A DNA stretch of 64,000 bases from Streptomyces sp. NBC_00091 (lineage in GTDB: Bacteria > Actinomycetota > Actinomycetes > Streptomycetales > Streptomycetaceae): contig NZ_JAPEMA010000001.1 in the NCBI RefSeq assembly GCF_026343185.1, forward strand, positions 1,612,001 through 1,676,000, given 5' to 3'. This document shows, piece by piece, positions 7,544 through 15,679 of this stretch (within the stretch, counting starts at the first letter, position 1; each line of letters starts with the position of its first letter). A program made the translations under genes and the position numbers. The notes beneath the pieces were generated by a model, which ran no database searches, was not told where the DNA came from, and was given only the letters and a program-made list of their open reading frames with translations.

Positions 7544-8566
7544 ATGAACGGCATGGTCGCCGCCTTCGTCCTCCCCGCCCTCCTGTTCCTCGCCCTGTGC
7601 GTCAGCGCCTTCAAGGACCGCCGCCGCTTCAGCAACGCGGTGCTGTTCGGGCTGACGTTCATCACGTTCTCGGGGGCCATGCTCCTCCAGCTGACGGCGC
7701 TTCCGCCGTGGGCGGCCATCGGCATCATGGTGCTCGCCTTCGCCCTGCCCACCTTCGGCACCATGGCGATCGGCGTCTTCCTGATCGCCAACGGCGTGAC
7801 CATGATCCGCAAGGAGGGCCGCCGGCCGGCCAACCTGATGTCGATGCTCGCCGGGCTCGGGATCTTCGGGATGATCGCGCTGCTGATCATCGTCCCGCAG
7901 TTCCACTCCACCCTCCTCAACGGCATGGCCGCGACCCTCACCCTGGTCGTCGCCTACGTCTCCTTCGTCTTCCTGTGCTTCCTCGGCTACGCCTTCCTCT
8001 ACGGCCGGATCAAGGTGCGCGGAGACGTCGACCACGTGGTGATGCTGGGCTCCGGCCTGATCGGCGGGAACCGGGTGCCGCCGCTGCTGGCCTCGCGCCT
8101 GCGCAAGGGACAGCAGATCTACGAGGCCCAGCTGGCCCGCGGCTCGCGCCCGCCGGTGCTGCTCACCTCGGGCGGCAAGGGTTCGGACGAGCAGGTCTCC
8201 GAGGCGCGGGCGATGGCGGACTGGCTGATCGAGCAGGGGGTGCCGGAGCAGGCCATCACGCTGGAGGACCGGTCCCGGACGACCGAGGAGAACATGCTGT
8301 TCTCGCGGGAGATCATGCTGGCGGACAAGCCGGGCTACCGGTGCGTGGTGGTGACCAACAACTTCCACGCCTTCCGGGCCGCGATGATGGCCCGCAAGAC
8401 GGGGGTCAACGGGCAGGTGCTGGGCTCGCCCACGGCGCGCTACTTCTGGCCGAGCGCCACGCTCCGCGAGTTCGTCGCCGTGTTCTGGGAGCACCGGGCG
8501 GTCAACCTGACGATCTGCGGGCTGCTGGTCGCGCTCGGCGCGCTGGCGACGCTCACGGCCGCGTGA
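7544..8566 (+). CDS. YdcF/SanA-like DUF218 membrane protein
   Basis: Protein of 340 residues from ATG 7544; ATG 7553 is equally possible. The first ~150 residues contain four or five membrane segments and the last ~18 form another. Between them is a cytoplasmic or extracytoplasmic DUF218 domain, marked by VMLGSGLIGGNRVPP, LTSGGKGSDEQVSEA, ITLEDRSRTTEEN and CVVVTNNFHAFRA. Relatives (YdcF, SanA, ElyC) affect the cell envelope, but their biochemical activity is poorly defined. The gene begins 8 bp after the deacylase relic's stop, so it may share that transcript. Confidence 0.85.
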   Translation: MNGMVAAFVLPALLFLALCVSAFKDRRRFSNAVLFGLTFITFSGAMLLQLTALPPWAAIGIMVLAFALPTFGTMAIGVFLIANGVTMIRKEGRRPANLMSMLAGLGIFGMIALLIIVPQFHSTLLNGMAATLTLVVAYVSFVFLCFLGYAFLYGRIKVRGDVDHVVMLGSGLIGGNRVPPLLASRLRKGQQIYEAQLARGSRPPVLLTSGGKGSDEQVSEARAMADWLIEQGVPEQAITLEDRSRTTEENMLFSREIMLADKPGYRCVVVTNNFHAFRAAMMARKTGVNGQVLGSPTARYFWPSATLREFVAVFWEHRAVNLTICGLLVALGALATLTAA

Positions 8567-8678
8567 GGCCGGGGCGGCAGTTGGCGTGCGCACGACGTAT
8601 ATTTCGCGCCAACGAGGGGGGCGGGAAACGCTCAAGCGGCCGCTCCCCCAAGGCACTTCGGTCAGGAAGAAGAACGAC

Positions 8679-9377
8679 ATGCACCGCCGCTCCAAGGCTC
8701 TCTACGGGATCTCGGCCGCCGTACTGGGACTCGCCCTCACCGCCTGCGGAGGTGAGGGAAGCGGAGCGAAGTCCGGCGCGAGCGGAATCGCGAACGGCAC
8801 CGTGAACGGGAACGCCGCCGGGAGCGGGAACGGGAGTGGGAACGCCGGCGCGGCCCCCGCGTCGAGCGCGCCCGCCAAGGCGCAGTGGGCCCCCGCGCTG
8901 GCGCTGGGCCAGCCGGCCCCGCAGTCGTACGCCACGCTCGCCGGCGGGAGCGGGAAGTTCCAGGTGGCCGCCACGAAGATCGTCAAGGGCACCCCGAAGA
9001 TGCTCAAGGACCGCCACTTCGAGGAGCAGCTGGGCGACACCCCGTACTTCGTGTACGTGACGTACACCCTGAAGGAGGGGAAGCCGGACTCCTCCAATCC
9101 CGACCTCAACGCCCATGCCGCGGTCTTCGACGAGAGCGGTGAGGAGGTCGCGAAGCGGCCGGTCGTCCACGGGGGGCACCTCGAGGGCGGCTGCCCGGTG
9201 GGGGACGTCTACCTCGGCTGGGACATCGGCGAGTCGCGCACCTACTGCTCGCTGTGGATCGGGCACTCCTCGAAGCAGCCCACCCGGCTGGCCTGGGCCC
9301 CCGACGGGGAGACCGCCGAGGAGTACAAGAAGGCGGGCGTCTCCTGGAAGTGGGCCACCGTGCCGGTCTCCCGCTGA
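8679..9377 (+). CDS. Lipoprotein of unknown function
   Basis: Protein of 232 residues. The signal sequence runs MHRRSKALYG...LGLALTAC, with a clear lipobox Leu-Thr-Ala-Cys (Cys23). Residues 24-65 are a Gly/Ser/Asn/Ala-rich linker of GSGN-type repeats. The rest is a mature domain of about 165 residues with two cysteines (GGCPVG and TYCSLW) and a DUF4352-like beta character. ATG 8679 is chosen because it gives a compact signal peptide and has a GAAGAA purine run upstream. Function unknown. Confidence 0.82.
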   Translation: MHRRSKALYGISAAVLGLALTACGGEGSGAKSGASGIANGTVNGNAAGSGNGSGNAGAAPASSAPAKAQWAPALALGQPAPQSYATLAGGSGKFQVAATKIVKGTPKMLKDRHFEEQLGDTPYFVYVTYTLKEGKPDSSNPDLNAHAAVFDESGEEVAKRPVVHGGHLEGGCPVGDVYLGWDIGESRTYCSLWIGHSSKQPTRLAWAPDGETAEEYKKAGVSWKWATVPVSR

Positions 9378-9456
9378 CCGCCGCCGGGCGCCCGAGGTGC
9401 GTTCATGGCGCCGGGGCCGGAGGATGGGGGCCTGGGGGGCACCGAGGAGGTACGCG

Positions 9457-9642
9457 ATGGACAGTGGAACCGACGAGCAGCCCACCCGGTCGGACCGGCT
9501 CTTCACAGGTGGAGAGCGGCCGTACGACCCCGAGGACCTGGTGATGGCGACCGGCCACGACGTGACTCCGGAGCGGGTCGAGGCCGCGCGCAAGCTGATG
9601 GAGAAGGAAGGTCTCAAGGTCATCGAGCGCTACCTCCCGTAG
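9457..9642 (+). CDS. Small conserved hypothetical protein (61 aa)
   Basis: A 61-residue, mostly charged protein (MDSGTDEQPTR...VIERYLP) with a very good ribosome site, GAGGAGG, 6 nt before ATG 9457. The sequence has the look of a soluble helical protein: PYDPEDLVMATGHDVTPERVEAARKLMEKEG. No known domain is recognised. A strong hairpin follows the stop, so this is the end of a short transcript that may also carry the upstream lipoprotein gene. Confidence 0.7.
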   Translation: MDSGTDEQPTRSDRLFTGGERPYDPEDLVMATGHDVTPERVEAARKLMEKEGLKVIERYLP

Positions 9643-9667
9643 CGGTCGGCCGGCCGAAGGCTGCTGT

Positions 9668-9702
9668 GGCCACGCCCCGGGGTCGCACCCCGGGCCGTGG
9701 CC
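9668..9702 (+). terminator. Strong hairpin after the 61-aa gene
   Basis: GGCCACG pairs with CGTGGCC and encloses a second, nearly perfect CCCCGGGGT/ACCCCGGG stem with a CGC loop. It lies between the small gene and the cyclophilin gene. Confidence 0.7.
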
Positions 9703-9765
9703 TCCTGGTGACCCTCTGCGAAGCTGAGAGGCACGTTTCAGCCCCAGAAGGGACCGGACCCCGCC

Positions 9766-10266
9766 ATGCCTCAGGTGAAGCTGACCACCAGCCTCGGCAC
9801 CATCGTCATCGACCTCCACGAGGAGCGGGCGCCGGCCACGGTCGCCAATTTCCTCGCCTACGTGGAGAGCGGCCACTACGACGGCACGGTCTTCCACCGG
9901 GTGATCCCCGGGTTCATGAACCAGGGCGGCGGCTTCACCGCGGACATGCGGCAGAAGCCCACGCGGGAGCCGGTCCGCAACGAGGCGGACAACGGCCTGA
10001 AGAACACCCGGTACTCGGTGGCGATGGCCCGTACGAGCGTCCCGCACTCGGCGACCTCGCAGTTCTTCGTCAACACCGCCGACAACCCGGCGCTGGACCA
10101 CACCGCCCCGACGCCGGGCGGGTACGGCTACGCGGTGTTCGGCGTGGTCAGCGAGGGCCGGGAGGTGGTGGACTCCATCGCCGCGGTCCGGACCGGGCGC
10201 GCGGGCGGGCACGGCGACGTCCCGCTGGTGCCGGTGGTGATCGAGAAGGCGGCACTGGTGGGCTGA
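9766..10266 (+). CDS. ppiB: Cyclophilin-type peptidyl-prolyl cis-trans isomerase
   Basis: A 166-residue single-domain cyclophilin. It catalyses cis-trans isomerisation of Xaa-Pro bonds in the cytoplasm; no signal peptide is present. Family motifs are FHRVIPGFMNQGGG (active-site Arg and Phe/Met), VAMARTSVPHSATSQFFVNT and YAVFGVVSEG. The length is that of bacterial PpiB. It forms its own unit between two hairpins. Only minor changes from consensus are visible, such as Asn for Ile/Val in GFMNQGG. Confidence 0.93.
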   Translation: MPQVKLTTSLGTIVIDLHEERAPATVANFLAYVESGHYDGTVFHRVIPGFMNQGGGFTADMRQKPTREPVRNEADNGLKNTRYSVAMARTSVPHSATSQFFVNTADNPALDHTAPTPGGYGYAVFGVVSEGREVVDSIAAVRTGRAGGHGDVPLVPVVIEKAALVG

Positions 10267-10267
10267 G

Positions 10268-10302
10268 CCGGTCCGGACCGGTCCGGACCGGACCGGACCG
10301 GC
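10268..10302 (+). terminator. Palindromic GGTCCGGACC repeats after ppiB
   Basis: Successive CCGGTCCGG/CCGGACCGG blocks form overlapping perfect inverted repeats just after the ppiB stop, giving several alternative hairpins. This is most simply a terminator. Confidence 0.55.
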
Positions 10303-10384
10303 CGGCGTGCGCGACGGGTCCGCCGCATCCAGAATCGGTCATGGCTCGTTAGCGCTCCGGGGGCCGCCCTACGGAGGTCATCAG

Positions 10385-10846
10385 ATGAACAGCGTCGCCG
10401 TCCCCGTCGCCCCCGTCGACTGGGACCACCCCACGGACCCGCATCCCGGCCCGCGGCTCGATCACGTACGGACCTACGTGTCGAGCGGGGGCACCGACGG
10501 GCAGCTGTGGCACGGAGTGCCCACCCTGCTGCTGACCACCCTCGACCGCGCCACGGGGCGGGCCGTGCGCACGCCGCTGATCTACGCGGAGGACGCGGGC
10601 CGCCACCTCGTGGTGGCCGCCGCCTGGGGCGGTCCGCGCCACCCCGGCTGGTACGGGAACCTCAGGGTCCACCCGGAGGTCCGGCTCCAGGTCGGCCCGA
10701 GGGCCTTCCCCGCCTGGGCGCGCACGGCGAGCCCGCTGGAGCGGGAGACGTACTGGGAGGCGATGACGGCGCTCTGGCCGCCGTACGACGACTACCAGAC
10801 CCTCGCGTGGCCGCGGGAGCTGCCGCTGGTGATCATCGAGCAGTAG
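10385..10846 (+). CDS. Nitroreductase/deazaflavin-dependent (DDN-like) family protein
   Basis: A 153-residue protein of the split-beta-barrel group that includes F420-dependent nitroreductases. Family features are GVPTLLLTTLDRATGRAVRTPLIYAEDAGRHLVVAAAWGG, then HPGWYGNLRVHPEVRLQVG and the ERETYWEAMTALWPPYDDYQ tail. ATG 10385 has GGAGG 7 nt upstream. The cofactor would be F420 or flavin and the substrate is unknown. No operon partner is evident. Confidence 0.85.
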   Translation: MNSVAVPVAPVDWDHPTDPHPGPRLDHVRTYVSSGGTDGQLWHGVPTLLLTTLDRATGRAVRTPLIYAEDAGRHLVVAAAWGGPRHPGWYGNLRVHPEVRLQVGPRAFPAWARTASPLERETYWEAMTALWPPYDDYQTLAWPRELPLVIIEQ

Positions 10847-10948
10847 GGGCGGACGCCCTCACTCCTCACCCGTTCGGGTCACATCCGGCGGGGTGTGGTG
10901 GACGCGCTGCCCTCCGATCGGCTACCAACGGGGCTGTGAGGGGGACAG

Positions 10949-11350
10949 TTGAGCACAAACACCCAGGAGCAGGGCGGCGGCCGGGAGCAGGGCGGCCGGG
11001 AGCGCGGCAGTGGGGAGCGCGGCAGCGGGGAGTGCGGTCCGTTCCTGCTCGCGAAGGTCCTGGCGGACACGCTGGTCACCACGATCGGCCGGCCGCGACC
11101 GGCCGGCGACCCCGCGTCGCCGGAGGCCCGGCCGGCCGCCTGCCGCCGGTGCGGCGGAGAGGCGCACTGGCACCGGACGGTGCGCGGCAAGTGGATCCTG
11201 ATCGAGCCGGGCGAGTACCCCACGCACACGGTCCCGGCGGGGCAGCGCTGGCGCATCGCCCCGGACGGCACCGCCGTCAACCTGGGCGCGGCCTCCCCGA
11301 CGGACACCTGCCGGGTCAGTCACTTCCACGTGTGCGCCGAAAGCCCTTGA
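10949..11350 (+). CDS. DUF6083-like zinc-finger-type hypothetical protein
   Basis: 133 residues from TTG 10949, with a GAGGGGGA site upstream. Residues 8-30 are a repetitive Gly/Arg/Glu tract (REQGGRERGSGERGSGE) encoded by imperfect 15-bp tandem repeats. Two metal-site-like clusters follow, CRRCGGEAHWH and CRVSHFHVC, on either side of a WILIEPGEYPTHTVPAGQRWRIAPDGTAVNL core. This layout matches the Streptomyces DUF6083 group as I know it. The function is unknown. It converges on the membrane-protein gene at 11316, overlapping it by 35 bp at the 3' end. Confidence 0.7.
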   Translation: MSTNTQEQGGGREQGGRERGSGERGSGECGPFLLAKVLADTLVTTIGRPRPAGDPASPEARPAACRRCGGEAHWHRTVRGKWILIEPGEYPTHTVPAGQRWRIAPDGTAVNLGAASPTDTCRVSHFHVCAESP

Positions 11351-11999
11351 CGACGAGCCACACGGCGAGGCTCAGCTCCCAGGCGAAGACCGGGAGTGCG
11401 GCCAGCGACCCGGGCACGGAGAGCTGCGCGTAGAGCCCGGACATCACGGCGACCGCCGAGGTGCAGATCAGCGGGCCGCCGATCAGGCCGAGCACGGCGA
11501 TGGGCCTGGGTACGAGCCGCGAGCGGTACATCAGCAGGGCCAGCAGGGCCGTGTTCACCCCGAGGGCGATGTTGGGGCCGAGCAGGAACGTCCAGTCGTG
11601 CACGGCCACCAGCGCCGCGTCGACGGCGGCCGCGCCGGGCTCGGGGGCCTCCTGCCGCAGGGTGGTGAGGGCCAGTACGGCGACGATCCCGAGGAGGATG
11701 AGGGCGGCCTCCAGGAGGCGGGCGCAGACGTAGCCGAGCGCGAGCGCCTCGCCCCAGCGCTTGACGACCGGGAACAGCGTGACGCCGGTGCCGGCCACGG
11801 CGGCCACCAGGACCAGCTCGCACAGCGCGCCGAGGACCGCCCGGCCGCCGGCGTCGGCCGCCGCGCCGCCGCCGCCGAGCAGGGGGCGGTAGAGGACGGC
11901 CCCCGCGATCGCGGCGACCTCCGTCACCAGGAACAGCACCCCCGCGACGATGGCGGTCCGTCTGCCTGCCTTGTCCGTGCCGTCTACATCCGTGCTCAT
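11316..11999 (-). CDS. DUF4386-like six-helix membrane protein
   Basis: 227 residues with about six hydrophobic segments and the family-like features FLVTEVAAIAGAVLYRP, YVCARLLEAALILLG, FLLGPNIALGVNTALLALLMYRSRLVPRPIAVLGLIGGPL. DUF4386 proteins are integral membrane proteins of unknown function. The gene is divergent from the TetR gene at 12123, and the space between holds two palindromes. The arrangement suggests that the TetR protein represses both genes and that this is the regulated effector. Confidence 0.85.
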   Translation of the reverse strand: MSTDVDGTDKAGRRTAIVAGVLFLVTEVAAIAGAVLYRPLLGGGGAAADAGGRAVLGALCELVLVAAVAGTGVTLFPVVKRWGEALALGYVCARLLEAALILLGIVAVLALTTLRQEAPEPGAAAVDAALVAVHDWTFLLGPNIALGVNTALLALLMYRSRLVPRPIAVLGLIGGPLICTSAVAVMSGLYAQLSVPGSLAALPVFAWELSLAVWLVVKGFRRTRGSD

Positions 12000-12022
12000 C
12001 TTCGGCCCCTCCCAGCAAGAGA

Positions 12023-12069
12023 GGTGTACGGCGTACACCTTGCTCGGACCATAGGTGTACGCCGTACAC
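12023..12069. promoter_or_regulatory. Twin palindromic operators between DUF4386 gene and tetR
   Basis: GGTGTACGGCGTACACC (12023-12039) is a perfect palindrome with one central base. GTGTACGCCGTACAC (12055-12069) is a second perfect palindrome with the same arms. Centres are 31 bp apart, about three helical turns. The position in the divergent promoter region points to TetR dimer binding. Confidence 0.8.
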
Positions 12070-12122
12070 TCGTCAAGGAGCGCCGGAGGAAGAGCGGCAG
12101 CGCGGGAGAGCGGGAGAGCGGG

Positions 12123-12791
12123 ATGACGCGACTGAACCGGGACCGGGTCCTGCGGGCCGCCGTCGCGCTCGCCGACGAGAGCGGGATCGAGTCGCTCAGC
12201 ATGCGCAGGCTCGCGCAGGAGCTGGACGTCGTACCGATGGCGCTCTACAAGCACGTGGCCAACAAGGAGCAGCTGCTCGACGGCATGGTGGACGCCGTCG
12301 TCGGCGGGATCGACCCCCCGGTGCCCGGCCCGGACTGGCGGGGCGTGGCCCGGCAGCGGATCCTCTCCGCCCGGCGGGTCCTGTCGCGCCACCGCTGGGC
12401 GTACCGGGTGATCGAGTCGCGGACCGGGCCGACCCCGGCGGTGCTGGAGTACGTGGACTCGATGATCGGGGTGTTCCGGGACGGCGGGTTCTCCGTCGAC
12501 CTCACCCATCACGTGATGCACGCGATGGGGAGCCGCCTGCTGGGCTTCAGCCAGGAGCTGTTCGACGACTCGGGCAGCGGCAGCGCCGGGCCCCCGGATC
12601 CCGCGCTGGCGGCGCGCTACCCGCGCATCGCAGAGCTGGCGGCGGCGGCCGCGCACGACGCGGAGTCCGTGGTGGGCGGCGGCTGCGACGACCAGTTCGA
12701 GTTCGAGTTCGCGCTGGACCTGCTGCTGGACGGCTTCGAGCGGCTCCGCGTGCAGGGCTGGTCGCCGCCGGCCCGCTCGGCCGGGGCCTAA
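12123..12791 (+). CDS. TetR/AcrR family transcriptional regulator (TetR_C-like)
   Basis: 222 residues. The N-terminal helix-turn-helix is RVLRAAVALADESGIESLSMRRLAQELDVVPMALYKHVANKEQLLDGM. The C-terminal region resembles the tetracycline-repressor-type ligand domain (HRWAYRVIESRTGPTPAVLEYVDSMIGVFRDGGFSVDLTHH...FEFEFALDLLLDGFE). The ATG at 12123 follows a GGAGAGCGGGAGAGCGGG repeat that includes its ribosome site. It probably controls itself and the divergent DUF4386 membrane gene through the two palindromes at 12023-12069. The ligand is unknown. Confidence 0.92.
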   Translation: MTRLNRDRVLRAAVALADESGIESLSMRRLAQELDVVPMALYKHVANKEQLLDGMVDAVVGGIDPPVPGPDWRGVARQRILSARRVLSRHRWAYRVIESRTGPTPAVLEYVDSMIGVFRDGGFSVDLTHHVMHAMGSRLLGFSQELFDDSGSGSAGPPDPALAARYPRIAELAAAAAHDAESVVGGGCDDQFEFEFALDLLLDGFERLRVQGWSPPARSAGA

Positions 12792-12798
12792 ACGGGGC

Positions 12799-13362
12799 CT
12801 AGACGGGGACCTGGACCGGGGTCGCGACCGCCGTGTAGGTGCGGCCGGCCACGGTGTACTCGCCGAGGGGAGTCATACCGAAGGCGTCGACGTGTACCCG
12901 CCAGGACGGCAGGTTGCCCGCCTCGATGAAGGCGACCAGCGCCTCGGCGCGCCCGGCCGCCGCCGCCACCGCCTTCGCGAACAGGCCCCGGGCCACGCCG
13001 TGCCCCCGGAAGGCGGCGTCGACCACGACCGGCCCGTACAGCAGCCACCGCACCTCGCCCAGCGGGCGCCCGTGCCAGCTGAGGGAGTCCTGCGCCCGCA
13101 GCAGTCCGAGGACCGCCGCCGGCGGGTCGGCCATGTCCTCGGCGACCGACAGTGCGAGCAGCCCGGCGACCCGCCCCTGCCCGTCGTCGGCCACCAGCAG
13201 CTCCCCGCCCCGGGCCATGCCCCGCAGGGTGTCGACGCCGAAGGCCCCCTGGACGAAGCCCTGCGCGGCCCGCTGCTCCTCGGTCAGGGCGTCGTGGTGG
13301 TTCGCGGCGAACAGCAGCGCGAGGGCGGGCGCGTCGGCCTCGGTGGCGTATCGGAAGCGCAT
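12799..13362 (-). CDS. GNAT family N-acetyltransferase
   Basis: 187 residues with a single GNAT fold, transferring acyl from acyl-CoA to an unknown amine. The acetyl-CoA loop is VVVDAAFRGHGVARGLFAKAVAAAA (motif A, about residues 112-136). The N terminus MRFRYATEADAPALALLFAANH and the late strand EALVAFIEAGNLPSWRVHVDAFGM fit the family. It converges with the tetR gene, 7 bp apart. No substrate clue is present. Confidence 0.85.
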   Translation of the reverse strand: MRFRYATEADAPALALLFAANHHDALTEEQRAAQGFVQGAFGVDTLRGMARGGELLVADDGQGRVAGLLALSVAEDMADPPAAVLGLLRAQDSLSWHGRPLGEVRWLLYGPVVVDAAFRGHGVARGLFAKAVAAAAGRAEALVAFIEAGNLPSWRVHVDAFGMTPLGEYTVAGRTYTAVATPVQVPV

Positions 13363-13427
13363 GCGCCCGATGCTGCCACGCCACCCCGACGCGGGACGGA
13401 CGGCGGGGCCTCTATGTCACCTCACGC

Positions 13428-13985
13428 TCAGGTGTTGGTGTTGAGGAAGCCGATGACGACCGCGCCCCACCAGCAGGCCTGGGAGACGAGGGCGGTGACT
13501 CCGCCCCAGAGGAGGAGTCCGCGGCCGATCGGGGCGGCGGCGGATTCCAGGCGGCGGCCCAGGAGGCCCGCCTGGAGGCCGTTGACGGTGAGGAGGGCGA
13601 CCAGGCCGAGCTTGGTGAGGGTCAGCGGGGAGTCCAGGTCGGGGTGCAGCATCAGGCCGCTCACCACGAGGCCCCCGAGGCCGGCCCAGATCGGCACGTG
13701 CAGCCGGGAGGTGGCGCCGAGCACCTCTTCGAGGGTGCAGCGGCCGGTGGCCCACAGCAGCCCGTGGTAGTCGGCGGAGAGCACCGCGCCGAAGCCGAGC
13801 ACGAACGAGGCGAGGTGCGCGAAGAGCGCGGCGGAGTGCATGGCCGCGTCGGCCTGCATGTGGAGGGAGCACCACAGCCCCGCCGCCAGGACGACCAGCG
13901 CGCACAGCGCGCCCGCCGCCACGGTCCACCACGAGTCGTACAGGCGGACGGGGCGGGGGGAAAGTCTGGCTGCGGGGGACGACAT
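13428..13985 (-). CDS. Iron-box-preceded integral membrane protein
   Basis: 185 residues with about five membrane helices (near residues 20-42, 50-72, 92-112, 124-142 and 158-178) and several intramembrane or loop histidines (SLHMQADAAMH, LFAHLAS, DYHGLL, LHVP, MLHPDLD). Histidine-bearing helices suggest metal or haem handling, but no named family is recognised. The start is ATG 13985. A DtxR/DmdR1-type iron box lies 52 bp upstream, so repression by iron is likely. This is the best functional clue. Confidence 0.75.
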   Translation of the reverse strand: MSSPAARLSPRPVRLYDSWWTVAAGALCALVVLAAGLWCSLHMQADAAMHSAALFAHLASFVLGFGAVLSADYHGLLWATGRCTLEEVLGATSRLHVPIWAGLGGLVVSGLMLHPDLDSPLTLTKLGLVALLTVNGLQAGLLGRRLESAAAPIGRGLLLWGGVTALVSQACWWGAVVIGFLNTNT

Positions 13986-14036
13986 CTGAGCTGGCTCCGG
14001 GGGAAAAGCGGAACGCGGCGGCCCGCCGCGCGAAGG

Positions 14037-14055
14037 CAAGGTAAGGCTTACCTAA
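14037..14055. promoter_or_regulatory. DmdR1/DtxR-type iron box
   Basis: CAAGGTAAGGCTTACCTAA matches 15 of 19 positions of the DtxR/IdeR/DmdR consensus TTAGGTTAGGCTAACCTAA, with the central symmetric core nearly intact. It lies upstream of the membrane-protein gene at 13428-13985 (minus strand). Confidence 0.8.
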
Positions 14056-14374
14056 AGGTCCCCCCTCGTCAATCCGGGTCCACGGGCCAAGACCGTGAGT
14101 CCCGCCACAGAGGCCCCTGCCCCGTTCCCCTCACCCGCCGGCGGCGATCCGTCACCCCGGGGCGGGGAGCCGCCCCGGGGTGACGAGCGCAACACCCTGC
14201 GCCCGCCGCTCACACCTCCCCCATCCATTCCGCAGGCCGGAACGCGGCGGGGCCGCCGTTTCAAAGGGTGGACGGCTCCGCCGCCTGCCCATCGCGCGAA
14301 ATGGGGCATATCGCTCGCTGGAGTTCCACTGAAACGGCGCAGCGGGCGGGCGGCGGGGCCCGTAAGCTCCCGTC
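14056..14374. other. Intergenic region between iron box and aminotransferase
   Basis: About 320 bp without a convincing gene. It contains a perfect 15-bp stem with a GGAG loop at 14152-14185. The aminotransferase ATG is at 14375 with only a weak ribosome site. Confidence 0.5.
14152..14185. terminator. Perfect 15-bp hairpin, no T tract
   Basis: GTCACCCCGGGGCGG, loop GGAG, then the exact reverse complement. It lies upstream of the aminotransferase gene with no gene ending nearby on either strand. It may be a stray terminator or a protein-binding palindrome. Confidence 0.45.
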
Positions 14375-15586
14375 ATGCAGGTGATCCAGTCAACGAAACT
14401 CGCCAATGTCTGCTACGAGATCCGCGGACCCGTCCTCGAAGAGGCGATGCGGCTCGAAGCGGCAGGTCATCGCATCCTCAAGCTGAACACCGGCAACCCC
14501 GCGGCCTTCGGCTTCGACTGCCCGCCGGAGATCCTCGAGGACATGCTCCGCAACCTGGGCAACGCCCACGGCTACGGGGACGCGAAGGGCCTGCTGTCGG
14601 CGCGGCGCGCGGTCATGCAGCACTACCAGACCAAGGGCATCGAGCTGGACGTCGAGGACATCTACCTCGGCAACGGCGTCTCCGAGCTGATCCAGATGGC
14701 GATGCAGGCGCTGCTGGACGACGGCGACGAGGTGCTGGTCCCCGCCCCGGACTACCCGCTGTGGACCGCTTCCGTCTCGCTGGCCGGCGGCACGGCCGTG
14801 CACTACCGGTGCGACGAGCAGTCCGACTGGATGCCCGACCTCGCCGACATCGAGCGCAAGATCACCGACCGCACGCGGGCGCTCGTGATCATCAACCCGA
14901 ACAACCCGACGGGCGCCGTCTACGACGACGAGATGCTGCGGGGCCTGACGGACATCGCCCGCCGCCACAACCTGGTGGTGTGCTCGGACGAGATCTACGA
15001 CCGGATCCTCTACGACGGCGCCACGCACACGAACACCGCGGCGATCGCGCCCGACCTGCTGACCCTGACCTTCAACGGCCTGTCGAAGAACTACCGGGTG
15101 GCCGGCTACCGGGCCGGGTGGATGGCGGTCTGCGGCCCGAAGGCGCACGCCTCGTCGTACATCGAGGGCCTGACGATCCTGGCCAACATGCGACTGTGCG
15201 CCAACATGCCCTCGCAGCACGCGGTGGCCACCGCGCTCGGCGGCCGGCAGTCGATCAACGACCTGGTGCTCCCGGGCGGGCGGCTGCTGGAGCAGCGCGA
15301 CACGGCGTACGACCTGCTGACGCAGATCCCCGGCATCACCTGCGTGAAGCCCAAGGGCGCGCTGTACCTCTTCCCGAGGCTGGACCCGGCCGTCTACAAG
15401 ATCAAGGACGACCGCCAGATGGTCCTCGATCTCCTCCGAGCCGAGAAGATCATGGTCGTGCACGGTACGGGCTTCAACTGGCCCGAGCCGGACCACTTCC
15501 GGATCGTGACCCTGCCGAACACCAAGGACCTCGCGGACGCGGTGACCCGGATCGGCCGCTTCCTGGACGGCTACGGCCAGCCGTAA
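14375..15586 (+). CDS. PLP-dependent aminotransferase, AlaA/class I type
   Basis: 403 residues of fold-type I class I/II aminotransferase, closest in appearance to the AlaA/AlaT glutamate-pyruvate group. PLP contacts visible are INPNNPTG (Asn176 region), CSDEIYD (Asp205, Tyr208), LSKNYR with Schiff-base Lys238, and AGYRAGW with phosphate Arg246. The N terminus KLANVCYEIRGPVLEEA...LKLNTGNPAAFGFDCP is typical of AlaA. The reaction is reversible transamination between alanine and 2-oxoglutarate. It appears to be monocistronic. Confidence 0.88.
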   Translation: MQVIQSTKLANVCYEIRGPVLEEAMRLEAAGHRILKLNTGNPAAFGFDCPPEILEDMLRNLGNAHGYGDAKGLLSARRAVMQHYQTKGIELDVEDIYLGNGVSELIQMAMQALLDDGDEVLVPAPDYPLWTASVSLAGGTAVHYRCDEQSDWMPDLADIERKITDRTRALVIINPNNPTGAVYDDEMLRGLTDIARRHNLVVCSDEIYDRILYDGATHTNTAAIAPDLLTLTFNGLSKNYRVAGYRAGWMAVCGPKAHASSYIEGLTILANMRLCANMPSQHAVATALGGRQSINDLVLPGGRLLEQRDTAYDLLTQIPGITCVKPKGALYLFPRLDPAVYKIKDDRQMVLDLLRAEKIMVVHGTGFNWPEPDHFRIVTLPNTKDLADAVTRIGRFLDGYGQP

Positions 15587-15650
15587 CGGCGGACTCCAGC
15601 CGGACTCAATCAGGATTCAACTCAACCTTAGACCGGATCCAATGTAGGAT

Positions 15651-15674
15651 GGCCTCCTGACCAAGCAGGAGGCC
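15651..15674 (+). promoter_or_regulatory. Hairpin sequestering the ribosome binding site
   Basis: GGCCTCCTG, loop ACCAAG, then CAGGAGGCC form a perfect 9-bp stem. The Shine-Dalgarno AGGAGG (15667-15672) of the next gene lies inside the 3' arm, 7 nt before its ATG. A TAGGAT -10-like hexamer at 15645-15650 would start the transcript at the hairpin. Confidence 0.65.
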
Positions 15675-15679
15675 TCCTC

